Of a stretch of 19,690 nt of DNA, positions 1 to 9,289 are shown piece after piece. Below the pieces are notes generated by a model. That model made no database searches and had not been told where the DNA came from. It saw only the letters and a list, made by a program, of their open reading frames with translations. How positions within the stretch are numbered: position 1 is the first letter of the stretch; every line of letters starts with the position of its first letter. A program made the position numbers and the translations under genes. This DNA is from Oleiagrimonas sp036379395 (GTDB lineage: Bacteria > Pseudomonadota > Gammaproteobacteria > Xanthomonadales > Rhodanobacteraceae): NCBI GenBank assembly GCA_036379395.1, contig DASVGR010000073.1, forward strand, positions 1-19,690. The letters are read 5' to 3'.

Positions 1-1
1 C

Positions 2-169
2 GCCGCCGCACCCGCACAATCCCTGAGCCGACGCGCGCACGAGGACGGCAGCGTCAGCTTGGTGGTCGAACGCGACGGGCAGGGCGCCTGGCCCGCCGCG
101 GCCACCTTGCCCGGCGCGCGCGTGGATGCGCTGGGTCTGGAGGACCTGTTCGTCGAGATTGCGGAATGA
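2..169 (+). CDS. ABC transporter ATP-binding protein, C-terminal fragment
   Basis: This frame is open from the left edge and codes for the last 55 residues of a protein that stops at 167-169. It ends in ALGLEDLFVEIAE, which resembles the tail (LEDxFVxL type) of ABC-2-type ATP-binding subunits; the Walker and signature motifs would lie upstream of the window. Its TGA overlaps the ATG of the next gene in the four bases ATGA. This is the tight coupling expected of an ATPase translated together with its membrane partner. The call rests on this tail motif and on the two polytopic membrane proteins that follow. The transported substrate cannot be inferred. Confidence 0.6.
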   Translation, partial: AAAPAQSLSRRAHEDGSVSLVVERDGQGAWPAAATLPGARVDALGLEDLFVEIAE

Positions 170-1692
170 ACATGCGCCGCGTGCTGTTGGCGCCATGGAT
201 GGGCGTGTCGGTGCTGGCACGCTGGGCGCTGGGCCTGGTCATGGCGCTGGGCTTGGTTGCCACGGTAGTTCTGGCCGCTATCCCGGCAGCGCATGATTCG
301 ATGGATTCGCTGGTGCTGGTGCCGATCCTGCCGGTTGTCTGCTGGTGGATTTTTCTGCTGCCCAACCTGCTGGGCCCAACCTGGTCGGCGCGCCAGCTGG
401 TGCTGCCCGGCATCCAGCGTGATGCCACCATCAGCCTGATCCTTTACGCCGTCGCCACCACCGTGCTGCCGGCTTGCCTGCTGGCAGCCCTGGGCGGCTC
501 GTGGCTGGTCGCCTGGCAATGCCTGGCGTTGGCGGCCGGCATTGCCTTCGCCTACGTCACGTTGCCGTCATGGATGGGCATCGTGCTGCCTCTGTCGCCA
601 CTTTTGGCCGCCCAATTGCCGCCCTCCTGGCTGCCACAAGGCTTGACTGATCCACGCTTCACCATCGCCGCTTGGCAGGGCATCGCCGCCTTGGCCCTGA
701 TCGCCCTCTGGCGCTGGCGCCAGCTGCAGCATCTGCCCGAAAAACCCCGTTCAAACCTGTCCCGCCCGCTGATCGTGGCCGGCAACCGGCAGCTGTTGAT
801 CATGTTGCAGCATGATCCCGATGCACTCACCAACAACGAGGCGTTCAAGGTCGACCCTGCGATCATGCTGCGTCATCGCCCCGACAGGCTGCAACGCGAA
901 GCCGATCTGTCAGGTACCGGCCCCGGTCACGCCCTGCGTTCGCTGCGCGTGGCACTGGGCGGCGGGTATCTCCCGCAAACCTGGCGCAGCCGCTGGCGTG
1001 GCCTGCAACGCACCTTGGCGGGACTGGTATTTCTTGCCCTCATCCTGGTCGCCGAAGGTTTTCTTTTCGGTTGGAATCATTCATGGGACCGTTTTCTGGC
1101 CCACCATGGTTTTGCCAGCACGGCGTGGTTCATCGGCACGCTGGTGGTCATGGGCTATGTGTGGAACCGGTTGAGTTATCTCGATCACTTGTGGCGTCGT
1201 CCGAATGCGCAGATCGCCACCCTGGCCCTGCTGCCGCATTTGAGCGCCACGCCGCAGCAGGCCCGTCGCATGTTGCTGCATGCGGTCTGCCGGCGCCCAT
1301 TGCTTGCGGCGATCATCTGCGAAGTCGTCATGCTGGCCACGGCATGGGCCGTTCATCTGCCCGCAGAGGGCGCAATCAACCTGGCCGTGATGCCGGCGAT
1401 CTGGATGCTGGCCTTGCTGGTCGGCACCTGGGCCATCCTCGGCAACCCGACGCCTGCCATGCGCTTTGTCGGCTACTGGCTGGTCGGCGCGTTGCTGCTG
1501 GTGTTGACGATACTGGGCCTGTTGCTGGCCATCGCCTTGAACAGCCTGCGCGACGGCCCGTCCTTCACGACCCCTTTCCACCTGCTGCAACTGGGCTGGC
1601 TGGTGGCCATGGCCGCCTTGCTGGTCCTCGGCGCGGGCGGCCTGCACCGCTGCAGCGCACGCCCGCACCCGTTCATGCACAACCTTGCCTGA
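166..1692 (+). CDS. Polytopic membrane protein, probable ABC transporter permease (first of a tandem pair)
   Basis: A 508-residue protein rich in Leu, Ala and Trp, with roughly ten or more hydrophobic segments in two clusters: about residues 15-40, 48-70 and 87-150 at the N-terminal side, then about 284-500. A hydrophilic stretch of roughly 100 residues (about 190-280) separates them and contains the TGPGHALRSLRVALG block shared with the next gene. I do not recognise a named family. The permease call follows from the ATGA overlap with an upstream ABC ATPase and from the membrane topology. The protein ends in HPFMHNLA, and the neighbour ends in the similar HPFMPPCA. The ATG at 166 is fixed by the overlap. 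The protein would act in the inner membrane. The alternative is an unrelated integral membrane protein that merely sits in the operon. Confidence 0.6.
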   Translation: MNMRRVLLAPWMGVSVLARWALGLVMALGLVATVVLAAIPAAHDSMDSLVLVPILPVVCWWIFLLPNLLGPTWSARQLVLPGIQRDATISLILYAVATTVLPACLLAALGGSWLVAWQCLALAAGIAFAYVTLPSWMGIVLPLSPLLAAQLPPSWLPQGLTDPRFTIAAWQGIAALALIALWRWRQLQHLPEKPRSNLSRPLIVAGNRQLLIMLQHDPDALTNNEAFKVDPAIMLRHRPDRLQREADLSGTGPGHALRSLRVALGGGYLPQTWRSRWRGLQRTLAGLVFLALILVAEGFLFGWNHSWDRFLAHHGFASTAWFIGTLVVMGYVWNRLSYLDHLWRRPNAQIATLALLPHLSATPQQARRMLLHAVCRRPLLAAIICEVVMLATAWAVHLPAEGAINLAVMPAIWMLALLVGTWAILGNPTPAMRFVGYWLVGALLLVLTILGLLLAIALNSLRDGPSFTTPFHLLQLGWLVAMAALLVLGAGGLHRCSARPHPFMHNLA

Positions 1693-1706
1693 TCACGGAT
1701 GACGTC

Positions 1707-3206
1707 ATGAACATCACACGTCTCACTCGAACCCCCTGGACCGCCTCGCCGCACTGGATGCGCCCGCTGTTTGCCGTCGGCGGCCTCTTTTTTCTGGCCA
1801 TTGCCACGATCTGCTATTTCGCCTTGGGCGGCGTGGACGGGGTTCTTGCAGCCACGGTGCTGATCAGCGTTTTCGACGCCTTCCTGTGGGCGGCCGTACT
1901 GCCCAACACGCTGGCATTGAAAGTACACGCGCGCACCACCTGCCTGCCGCGCTCAGGCCGTGAGGCCGGCTTCAGTGTGCTTTGGTACGTGGCCCTGAGT
2001 CTGGTCTTGCCGGCGCTGGTCATCGGCTGGCCCTCCGGCGTTGCGCTCACCTGTTTGCTGATGCTGGTGATCGGCGCCGGCGTGGGTTTCTTGTACACCA
2101 TGCTGCCGGCTTATCTGGGCTTCTTGATTATCTTGTGGCCCTCGTTGTCGACCTGGTTGCCGCCGCTGCCCACGCCTTTCTCGCCCGGTTTTGTGCCCTT
2201 TGCCCTGAAGCTTGATGCCCTCATCGTGCTTGTCGCCTGCCTGCGCTGGTACCAGGTGCAACACCTCAAGCCCGCGCAAATCCAGGGCGTGTCACGGCCG
2301 TATCTGCTGATATTCAACCGCTGTCTGCGCGGGATGCTTGAACGCGAGGCGGGTCTGGCCAGCACCAGTCATGTCAAAAGCCGCTTCGATCCAGCTCTGG
2401 CGTCTGTCAGAGCCGACCGTTGGCAACGTCAACCTGATTTGGCCCATACTGGCCCGGCGCATCCGCTACGCTCGCTGCGTCTGGCACTGGGTCCAGCCTG
2501 GCAGCCGCAAGCGCTGACCGAACGCTTGCGCCTGCCACCCAAAACCTGGGCCATTATCGGCGGTGGCTTGCTGGTGATGTATCTGGTGTTCAACCAACAA
2601 CACCAACTGACGGATTTGATCGCCAACCGCCGCGCCAGCTCCTCGGGCGTGTTCTCCACCGGTTTGATCACCCTGTTGGTGGTCATCGTGTTCACGGTCC
2701 ATCGCAAGCTGCGTGTGCTGTGGCGGCAATCGAACACGCAGTTGCCGCTGTTGGCCTTGTTGCCGGGGCTGGGCGATCGCGCCCAGATCAAACGCCGCCT
2801 GTTGTGCGCGGCGGCCTCGTTTCCGCTCAAGGCGCTGCTGGCGCTGTGGGTGCTGATCGTGGCGCTGGCCATCTGGGTCAGGCTTGATGCGCTGGCGATC
2901 GGCTTTCTCACGCTCACGACGCTGGCCTGGGTCGGCATGGCGCTGGTTGCCGTCACACGCGTGATGGCAGGTATGGAGCCTGCCCACGGCGACGGTTTCA
3001 TTTGGTTTGCGTACCCGCTGTGCGGTCTGCTGACGGTTGTCACACAGGGACTTGTGTTTGACGGCCAACTAGGCCACACCGACACGGCTGGGCTGGTGAT
3101 GACGCTCTTGTGGGCGGCGCTTTTTCTGGCGTTGGCGCAGATGGGCCGGCAGGCCTGGCGCCGACTGGCACGGCAACCGCATCCCTTCATGCCGCCATGC
3201 GCATGA
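1707..3206 (+). CDS. Polytopic membrane protein, probable ABC transporter permease (second of a tandem pair)
   Basis: A 499-residue protein homologous along its length to the upstream gene. Shared landmarks are TGPAHPLRSLRLALG in the central hydrophilic part, LWRQSNTQLPLLALLPGL (upstream copy: LWRRPNAQIATLALLPHL), and the HPFM tail. It has a similar layout of N- and C-terminal hydrophobic clusters. The reading frame stays open leftward to 1071 inside the first gene, but that extension is only a shadow frame. The ATG at 1707 lies 14 bases after the previous stop and gives a start that lines up with its paralogue. It is probably co-transcribed with the ATPase, so the complex might be a heterodimeric permease. 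The function beyond membrane transport is unknown. Confidence 0.6.
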   Translation: MNITRLTRTPWTASPHWMRPLFAVGGLFFLAIATICYFALGGVDGVLAATVLISVFDAFLWAAVLPNTLALKVHARTTCLPRSGREAGFSVLWYVALSLVLPALVIGWPSGVALTCLLMLVIGAGVGFLYTMLPAYLGFLIILWPSLSTWLPPLPTPFSPGFVPFALKLDALIVLVACLRWYQVQHLKPAQIQGVSRPYLLIFNRCLRGMLEREAGLASTSHVKSRFDPALASVRADRWQRQPDLAHTGPAHPLRSLRLALGPAWQPQALTERLRLPPKTWAIIGGGLLVMYLVFNQQHQLTDLIANRRASSSGVFSTGLITLLVVIVFTVHRKLRVLWRQSNTQLPLLALLPGLGDRAQIKRRLLCAAASFPLKALLALWVLIVALAIWVRLDALAIGFLTLTTLAWVGMALVAVTRVMAGMEPAHGDGFIWFAYPLCGLLTVVTQGLVFDGQLGHTDTAGLVMTLLWAALFLALAQMGRQAWRRLARQPHPFMPPCA

Positions 3207-3275
3207 CATGACACCCGCCAGCCGCACGCCTTGGCGGTCAACTCCGAACCGTGCCCACACTGACAACCCGACGGT

Positions 3276-4367
3276 TCAGAACAATTCGCCCTGCGGCGAC
3301 GGCACGCGCGGCGGTACGAAGCGGGTGACATCCAGCGCCGGTTCGCGCGTGCGCGCCAGGCCATGCTGGCGGCAGGCTACGTCGAAGCGGCGGCGCACGA
3401 TGGCCGCGAACGGGCCATCGCCGTGCATGCGGGTGCGAAAGTCGGCGTCGTAATCGCGTCCGTGGTGCATTTGCCGGATCAGGCTCATGACGTGTTCGGC
3501 GCGCTCGGGCACGTGCAGTTGCAGCCATTCGCGGAACAACTCTTTCAGCTGCCAGGGCAGGCGGATCACGGTGTAGCCGGCTGACGTGGCGCCGGCGGCA
3601 GCTGCACGCGCCAGCACGGCTTCCATGTCGCGGTCGTTCAAGGCCGGAATGATCGGCGCCACCAGCACGCCGACCGGCACACCGGCGGAAGCCAGGGCGG
3701 CAATGGCCTTGATGCGCCGATGCGGCGCCGTGGCGCGCGGTTCGAGCTTGGCCGCCAGGTGGTTGTCCAGGCTGTTGACCGACACGAACACCCGCACCAG
3801 ACGCTCGCGCGCCATCGGCACCAGCAGGTCCAGATCGCGCTCGACCATGGCGTTCTTGGTGACGATGGTGCACGGATGATGGCATTCAAGCAGCACTTCG
3901 AGCGCCGCGCGCGTCAGCCGATGGCGCTTTTCCACCGGCTGGTAGGGATCGGTGTTGCTGCCGATGTTGATCGGGCTGACGCGATAACCGGGCTTGGCCA
4001 GCTGCCTGCGCAGCACCTCGGCCAGGTTGACCTTGGCGCGCAGGCGGGTTTCAAAGTCGAGCCCAGGCGACAAGTCCAGATAGCTGTGGCTGGGCCGCGC
4101 AAAGCAATAGATGCAACCATGCTCGCAACCGCGATAGGGGTTCAGCGCCTGGTCGAAGCCGATGTCCGGCGAGTCGTTGCGCGTGATGACCGAACGCGCC
4201 CTTTCGGCCGTCACTTCGGTGCGCGGCCGCGGCGCGGCTTCGTCGAGCAGGGCGCTTTGCCAGCCGTCATCCTCGGCTTGCCGGTGCGTGCCGGCAAAGC
4301 GCCCTTCCAGATTGGAGGCGGCGCCGCGGCCCTTGATCGGTGCTGGCGGGTGGACGGGGTCGGTCAT
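3276..4367 (-). CDS. PA0069-family radical SAM protein
   Basis: A 363-residue protein with the radical SAM cluster motif CEHGCIYC (Cys81, Cys85, Cys88; CX3CX2C), which binds a 4Fe-4S cluster for S-adenosylmethionine cleavage. The flanking sequence NPYRGCEHGCIYCFARPSH and the N-terminal IKGRGAASNLEGRF mark the PA0069 / Rv2578c-like group, which is distantly related to spore photoproduct lyase. The substrate of this group is not established as far as I know. The gene converges on the second permease gene, with 69 bases between stops, and diverges from acs. The start at 4367 has only a weak ribosome-binding site but places IKGRGAAS close to the N-terminus, as is usual. The C-terminus SPQGELF is intact, so the gene looks functional. 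Confidence 0.85.
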   Translation of the reverse strand: MTDPVHPPAPIKGRGAASNLEGRFAGTHRQAEDDGWQSALLDEAAPRPRTEVTAERARSVITRNDSPDIGFDQALNPYRGCEHGCIYCFARPSHSYLDLSPGLDFETRLRAKVNLAEVLRRQLAKPGYRVSPINIGSNTDPYQPVEKRHRLTRAALEVLLECHHPCTIVTKNAMVERDLDLLVPMARERLVRVFVSVNSLDNHLAAKLEPRATAPHRRIKAIAALASAGVPVGVLVAPIIPALNDRDMEAVLARAAAAGATSAGYTVIRLPWQLKELFREWLQLHVPERAEHVMSLIRQMHHGRDYDADFRTRMHGDGPFAAIVRRRFDVACRQHGLARTREPALDVTRFVPPRVPSPQGELF

Positions 4368-4431
4368 GCGGCCAGTGTGTCACCCGCGCGTCTCACGGAT
4401 GCAGACGCCACGGAACCGTGCGGAGGTCTTT

Positions 4432-4461
4432 TTGACCACTTGATGACAACGATGACATAAC
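4432..4461 (+). promoter_or_regulatory. Candidate sigma-70 promoter upstream of acs
   Basis: TTGACC (4432-4437) and CATAAC (4456-4461) are separated by 18 bases, a plausible -35/-10 pair. It would start transcription near 4467-4469 and give a leader of about 155 bases that contains the palindrome at 4487-4512. A second, weaker pair lies closer to the gene: TTGTAA at 4521-4526 and TAAACT at 4546-4551, with a 19-base spacer. By eye I cannot say which is used. Confidence 0.35.
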
Positions 4462-4486
4462 GGCAAATTCACGCGCTTCATGACCT

Positions 4487-4512
4487 CTTGGCATGCCGGT
4501 GGACATGCCAAG
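4487..4512. promoter_or_regulatory. Perfect palindrome upstream of acs, candidate operator
   Basis: CTTGGCATG (4487-4495) and CATGCCAAG (4504-4512) are exact inverted copies around an 8-base spacer. The core TTGGCA-N12-TGCCAA has the size of a dimeric repressor or activator site. It lies between the two candidate acs promoters and about 110 bases before the acs start. As RNA it could also fold into a hairpin, but no T-run follows, so a terminator is unlikely. The protein that would bind it is unknown. Confidence 0.5.
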
Positions 4513-4621
4513 TGACACGCTTGTAAAGCAGGACAGGGATGGGGCTAAACTGGGGTGGTCAGTGTCTGTTCGCATTTTGCATGCGTGGCAAGCAAGCACA
4601 TTCCCAGGAGGAGGCAAAAGC

Positions 4622-6562
<1,941 letters not shown>

Positions 6563-6572
6563 CGTCCACGGC

Positions 6573-7244
6573 GTGACCCATCTTGCCGATACTTGCGCTC
6601 CGGCCACTTTCGCTTCGGCGTTGGTGGCCGATGTCGCACCTTGTCTCGATGCCCGCCACATCCACGTGTGGTGGGTGCCGTATGTGCGTCGCGACGGACG
6701 CATGCCGCTCAAGCGCGTCCTTGCCGCCTATCTGGATCGATCGGTCGATGCCGTGGAACTGACCGAAGGCACGCACGGCCGGCCGGCTTTGGCCACGCCC
6801 GCGGAGCTGGATTTCAACTGGTCGCACAGCGGCGACCACGCCATGATCGCCGTGGCCCGTTACCTGCCGCAATTGGGCGTGGACATCGAAATGCAACGCG
6901 AGCGGCCACGCGCACGACAGCTGGCGCAACGCTTTTTCGCCGCAACCGAAGCCGAAGCCCTGGGCGGATTGCCCGAAAGTGCCCGCAGCGAGGCGTTTTT
7001 CGCCTTGTGGACGGCCAAGGAGGCCGTGCTCAAGGCCCACGGCCGCGGCCTGGCCTATGGCCTGGAGCGCGTCGCGTTCGAATTGACGCCGCACGGCACG
7101 CGACCAAAGCAATTTTCCGGCCCGATCGGAGCCGTCGACGAATGGCACTGCCAAACTCTGCACCCGCAGGCGGATCTGGCCGGAACCCTTGCTTGGCGCG
7201 GTGCTTCGCGTGACGTGTCGCTGCTGCGCGCCGTCAGCGTTTGA
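6573..7244 (+). CDS. 4'-phosphopantetheinyl transferase (Sfp type)
   Basis: A 223-residue protein of the Sfp-type superfamily. These enzymes move the phosphopantetheine arm of CoA onto a serine of acyl-, peptidyl- or aryl-carrier proteins. Visible motifs are FNWSHSGD (81-88), LGVDIE (101-106), with Asp104 and Glu106 as the expected magnesium ligands, and WTAKEAVLKAHGRG (146-159), with Glu150 as third ligand. The length fits the group. The start is uncertain: GTG at 6573 is the first start codon in frame after the acs stop, but it lacks a clear ribosome-binding site. TTG at 6621 or GTG at 6624 are alternatives, and HIHVWWVPY, near the usual N-terminus, begins soon after them. It is probably co-transcribed with acs. 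No carrier-protein or synthase gene is seen nearby. Confidence 0.88.
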   Translation: MTHLADTCAPATFASALVADVAPCLDARHIHVWWVPYVRRDGRMPLKRVLAAYLDRSVDAVELTEGTHGRPALATPAELDFNWSHSGDHAMIAVARYLPQLGVDIEMQRERPRARQLAQRFFAATEAEALGGLPESARSEAFFALWTAKEAVLKAHGRGLAYGLERVAFELTPHGTRPKQFSGPIGAVDEWHCQTLHPQADLAGTLAWRGASRDVSLLRAVSV

Positions 7245-7439
7245 CGCGTTGCTGAATGATCCTTTTGCACATGAACTTTTTCCATGGGTGCCGGTCTTAT
7301 CCAGTGTCGGTTCTCCCCAACCGTGATTGACCGGCGCAGGGATGCGCTTTGACACTTTCCTCTTTCTAGTCCGGCACGCATCTTTTTGGTGTGTGCCTTT
7401 TCTTTGCCTGCGGCAAGCACCGCCGTCCGCCGCATGGGG

Positions 7440-7445
7440 TAAAGT
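7440..7445 (+). promoter_or_regulatory. Possible -10 element for pdxJ in a 231-base gap
   Basis: GGGGTAAAGTTGG contains TAAAGT (7440-7445), 30 bases before the pdxJ ATG; the sequence ATGGGG(C)TAAA also occurs ahead of acs (4539-4549). No convincing -35 lies at the right distance. The rest of the gap, 7245-7475, has pyrimidine-rich stretches (about 7357-7370 and 7380-7407) and a short TTGCC/GGCAA inverted repeat at 7404-7416. I see no gene, RNA or terminator in it. Confidence 0.25.
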
Positions 7446-7475
7446 TGGCGCCTTACTTGGACAGGTCACACAGGC

Positions 7476-8228
7476 ATGACTGTTCTCAGCGTCAATCTCA
7501 ACAAAATCGCGGTACTGCGCAATGCGCGCGGGGAGGGCGAGCCCGACGTGGCGACGGCTGCCCGCGTGTGCATGGACGCCGGCTGTGGCGGCATCACCGT
7601 GCATCCCCGGCCCGACTTGCGCCACATCCGCCCCGATGACGTGCAAGTGCTGGCCGAGCTGGTTCGTGACCGTGTCGAATTCAACATCGAAGGCAATCCT
7701 TTCGCCGGCCCGCGTGAAGACTATCCGGGCTTCATGGCGCTGGTGCGCCAGGCGCATCCGACCCAGGTGACGCTGGTGCCCGACGGGGACGGACAGATCA
7801 CGTCCGACCACGGTTTCGACTTGCTGAACGACGTGCCGAAGTTGGCCCCCGTCCTGACCGAATTGCGTGAACTGGGTTGCCGCATCAGCCTGTTCGTGGA
7901 TGTCGGCACGGATACGCCCGAAGGCTTCGCCGCCGCCGCGGCAGCCGGCGTTGGCCGGGTCGAGTTGTACACCGGTCCCTATGCGAAGGCCTTTGCGGCC
8001 GGCATGGCCCACGACCAGCTGGAACGCTGCGCACGCACGGCCTTGCTGGCCCACCAGGCGGGCTTGGCGGTCAATGCCGGACATGACCTCAACCAGGCCA
8101 ATCTGGGAGCCATCAAACAGGCCTTGCCCGGGTTGGCCGAGGTTTCCATCGGCCATGCCCTGATCAGCGAAGCCCTGTATGACGGGCTGGCTGCCACCGT
8201 GCGTCGCTACCTGGCCATCCTGTCCTGA
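7476..8228 (+). CDS. pdxJ: Pyridoxine 5'-phosphate synthase
   Basis: A 250-residue TIM-barrel enzyme. It condenses 3-amino-2-oxopropyl phosphate (1-amino-3-phosphohydroxyacetone) with 1-deoxy-xylulose 5-phosphate to form pyridoxine 5'-phosphate, the last ring-forming step of DXP-dependent vitamin B6 synthesis. Family landmarks are LSVNLNKIAVLRNARG at the N-terminus, TVHPRPDLRHI (41-51, His43 probable catalytic base), VEFNIEGNP (67-75, Glu72), NAGHDLN (200-206) and EVSIGHALISEAL (222-234). The segment LVPDGDGQITSDHGFD (100-115) stands where the Escherichia coli enzyme has LVPEKR followed by different sequence. The ATG at 7476 puts the SVNLNK motif at the expected place, although its ribosome-binding site is poor. 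Its stop is followed by a strong terminator shared with the convergent exbD gene. Confidence 0.96.
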   Translation: MTVLSVNLNKIAVLRNARGEGEPDVATAARVCMDAGCGGITVHPRPDLRHIRPDDVQVLAELVRDRVEFNIEGNPFAGPREDYPGFMALVRQAHPTQVTLVPDGDGQITSDHGFDLLNDVPKLAPVLTELRELGCRISLFVDVGTDTPEGFAAAAAAGVGRVELYTGPYAKAFAAGMAHDQLERCARTALLAHQAGLAVNAGHDLNQANLGAIKQALPGLAEVSIGHALISEALYDGLAATVRRYLAILS

Positions 8229-8250
8229 GTTTTCGCCGCACGAAAGACCA

Positions 8251-8282
8251 AAACAAGGGGCGCCTCGCGGCGCCCCTTGTTT
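8251..8282. terminator. Bidirectional intrinsic terminator between pdxJ and exbD2
   Basis: A perfect 14-base-pair stem, with left arm AAACAAGGGGCGCC (8251-8264), loop TCGC and its exact complement at 8269-8282. The plus-strand RNA ends the hairpin in U residues (TTGTTTGTTG), and the preceding A-rich stretch gives the minus strand U residues. It lies 22 bases after the pdxJ stop and 21 bases after the end of exbD2 on the other strand. Confidence 0.92.
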
Positions 8283-8303
8283 GTTGCATCAACGCTTGAA
8301 ACT

Positions 8304-8726
8304 TCAATCGGTTCCGACGAAACCGATTTTCTTCATGCCGGCATTCTTGGCATCCGACAAAACCTTGGCGACGAACTTGTACTGCACATCGTCACTGGCC
8401 TTGATCTGCACTTCCGGCTGCTTGTCCTTCGGCCGGGTGGCGTACACCATCAACTGCAGACGCAAATCCTGCTCGGTCACCTGCGCATCGTTCATGTACA
8501 GCGTACCGTCCGCCTTGATCGTCAGCTTGATCGGCTCCGGCGGGTTTTCCGGCGGCTTGACGTTGTGGTTCGGCTGCGGCAGATCGATGCGGATCTTGTG
8601 CGTCAATACCGGGGCGGTGATCAGGAAGATGATCACCAGCACCAGCATCACGTCCACCAACGGCGTGATGTTGATGTCCGATATGGGCATGTTGCCCGCG
8701 CCTTTCTTGTTGAAACTGCTTGCCAT
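8304..8726 (-). CDS. exbD2: ExbD/TolR-family proton channel subunit, second copy
   Basis: A 140-residue biopolymer transport protein. A short cytoplasmic N-terminus leads to PISDINITPLVDVMLVLVII, the ExbD signature, where Asp25 is the conserved protonatable residue in the single membrane helix (about 23-40). A periplasmic domain with a proline-rich start (KPPENPPEPIKL) follows. With ExbB and TonB it converts the proton gradient into force for outer-membrane transporters. It is the last gene of the tonB-exbB-exbD1-exbD2 cluster and is separated from exbD1 by 126 bases that hold a stem-loop. In Xanthomonas campestris the corresponding second exbD is dispensable for iron uptake but needed for plant-related traits; whether that applies here is unknown. 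Its ribosome-binding site is AGAGGT. Confidence 0.92.
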   Translation of the reverse strand: MASSFNKKGAGNMPISDINITPLVDVMLVLVIIFLITAPVLTHKIRIDLPQPNHNVKPPENPPEPIKLTIKADGTLYMNDAQVTEQDLRLQLMVYATRPKDKQPEVQIKASDDVQYKFVAKVLSDAKNAGMKKIGFVGTD

Positions 8727-8781
8727 CAGTACTACCTCTGGTTACTGCTTGCTGGCGGGTGGTGTCTCACGCACTGCGAGG

Positions 8782-8831
8782 ATCGACGGCCAGTTGCCGC
8801 CTTCATGGTGCGGCAACCGCCGTGTGTCGAT
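8782..8831 (-). other. Long stem-loop between exbD1 and exbD2
   Basis: An inner perfect 8-base-pair stem (GTTGCCGC at 8793-8800 with GCGGCAAC at 8810-8817, 9-base loop) sits inside a perfect outer 6-base-pair stem (ATCGAC at 8782-8787 with GTCGAT at 8826-8831), and a GGC/GCC pairing is possible between them. No U-run follows on the minus strand, so it does not look like a terminator. It could act on mRNA stability or partial attenuation, lowering ExbD2 relative to ExbD1. Confidence 0.55.
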
Positions 8832-8852
8832 GCAGCCTGGGTACCTGCCAAC

Positions 8853-9278
8853 CTAGCCGCCGTGTTTGGGGACGTCGTTGGTGACAAATTCCATATGTAC
8901 CATGCCAGCGCCCTTGGCAGTCGCCAAAACCTTCTTGATGACTTCATAGCGCAAGGTACGTGCGGCGCGGATCTGCAACGGTGGTTGCGGGTCCTTCTGC
9001 GCCGCCACGGCCAACTTGGCACGCAGCTCGGGCATGGTCACCTCTTCGGCGCCCCAATACATGCTGCCATCACTCTTGATGGCCAAGTCGATCGGCACCA
9101 CCGGTTTGGGCGGTGCCTGATGCTTCAAGACGGTTTCGGGCAGAGTGATCTTGACTGCAGGCGTCGACATGGGGGCCGTAATCATGAAGATGATCAGCAG
9201 CACCAGCATCACGTCAGCCAGCGGCGTGATGTTGATGTCGGCGCTGACTTCACCTTCATTGGAATGGATCACTGCCAT
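8853..9278 (-). CDS. exbD1: ExbD-family proton channel subunit, first copy
   Basis: A 141-residue ExbD. It has the signature SADINITPLADVMLVLLIIF (12-31) with the conserved membrane Asp22, followed by a periplasmic domain. The start at 9278 has a GAGGG ribosome-binding site and lies 11 bases after the exbB stop, so the two are surely translated from one mRNA. It pairs with ExbB to form the inner-membrane proton channel that energises TonB. It is clearly homologous to exbD2 but diverged outside the helix: the region after the helix is PMSTPAVKITLPETV here and PVLTHKIRIDLPQPN in exbD2, so the duplication is not recent. Confidence 0.94.
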   Translation of the reverse strand: MAVIHSNEGEVSADINITPLADVMLVLLIIFMITAPMSTPAVKITLPETVLKHQAPPKPVVPIDLAIKSDGSMYWGAEEVTMPELRAKLAVAAQKDPQPPLQIRAARTLRYEVIKKVLATAKGAGMVHMEFVTNDVPKHGG

Positions 9279-9289
9279 TGGTCAAGCCC

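Noticed and set aside
1071..1706. N-terminal extension of the second permease into the first permease gene
   Set aside because: The upstream part is an out-of-frame reading of the first permease (His/Gly/Arg-rich, no membrane helices). The ATG at 1707 matches the paralogue start.
3207..3275. Terminator between the convergent permease and radical SAM genes
   Set aside because: CCGCCA/TGGCGG and GAACCGT/ACGGTTC inverted repeats exist, but they have long loops and no T-run, so they are too weak to call.
4487..4512. Sigma-54 promoter reading of the acs upstream palindrome
   Set aside because: TTGGCATG resembles a -24 element, but no TTGC follows at the required -12 spacing.
7245..7475. Possible small RNA or riboswitch before pdxJ
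   Set aside because: Only a five-base inverted repeat and pyrimidine tracts are visible; no terminator and no recognised riboswitch core.
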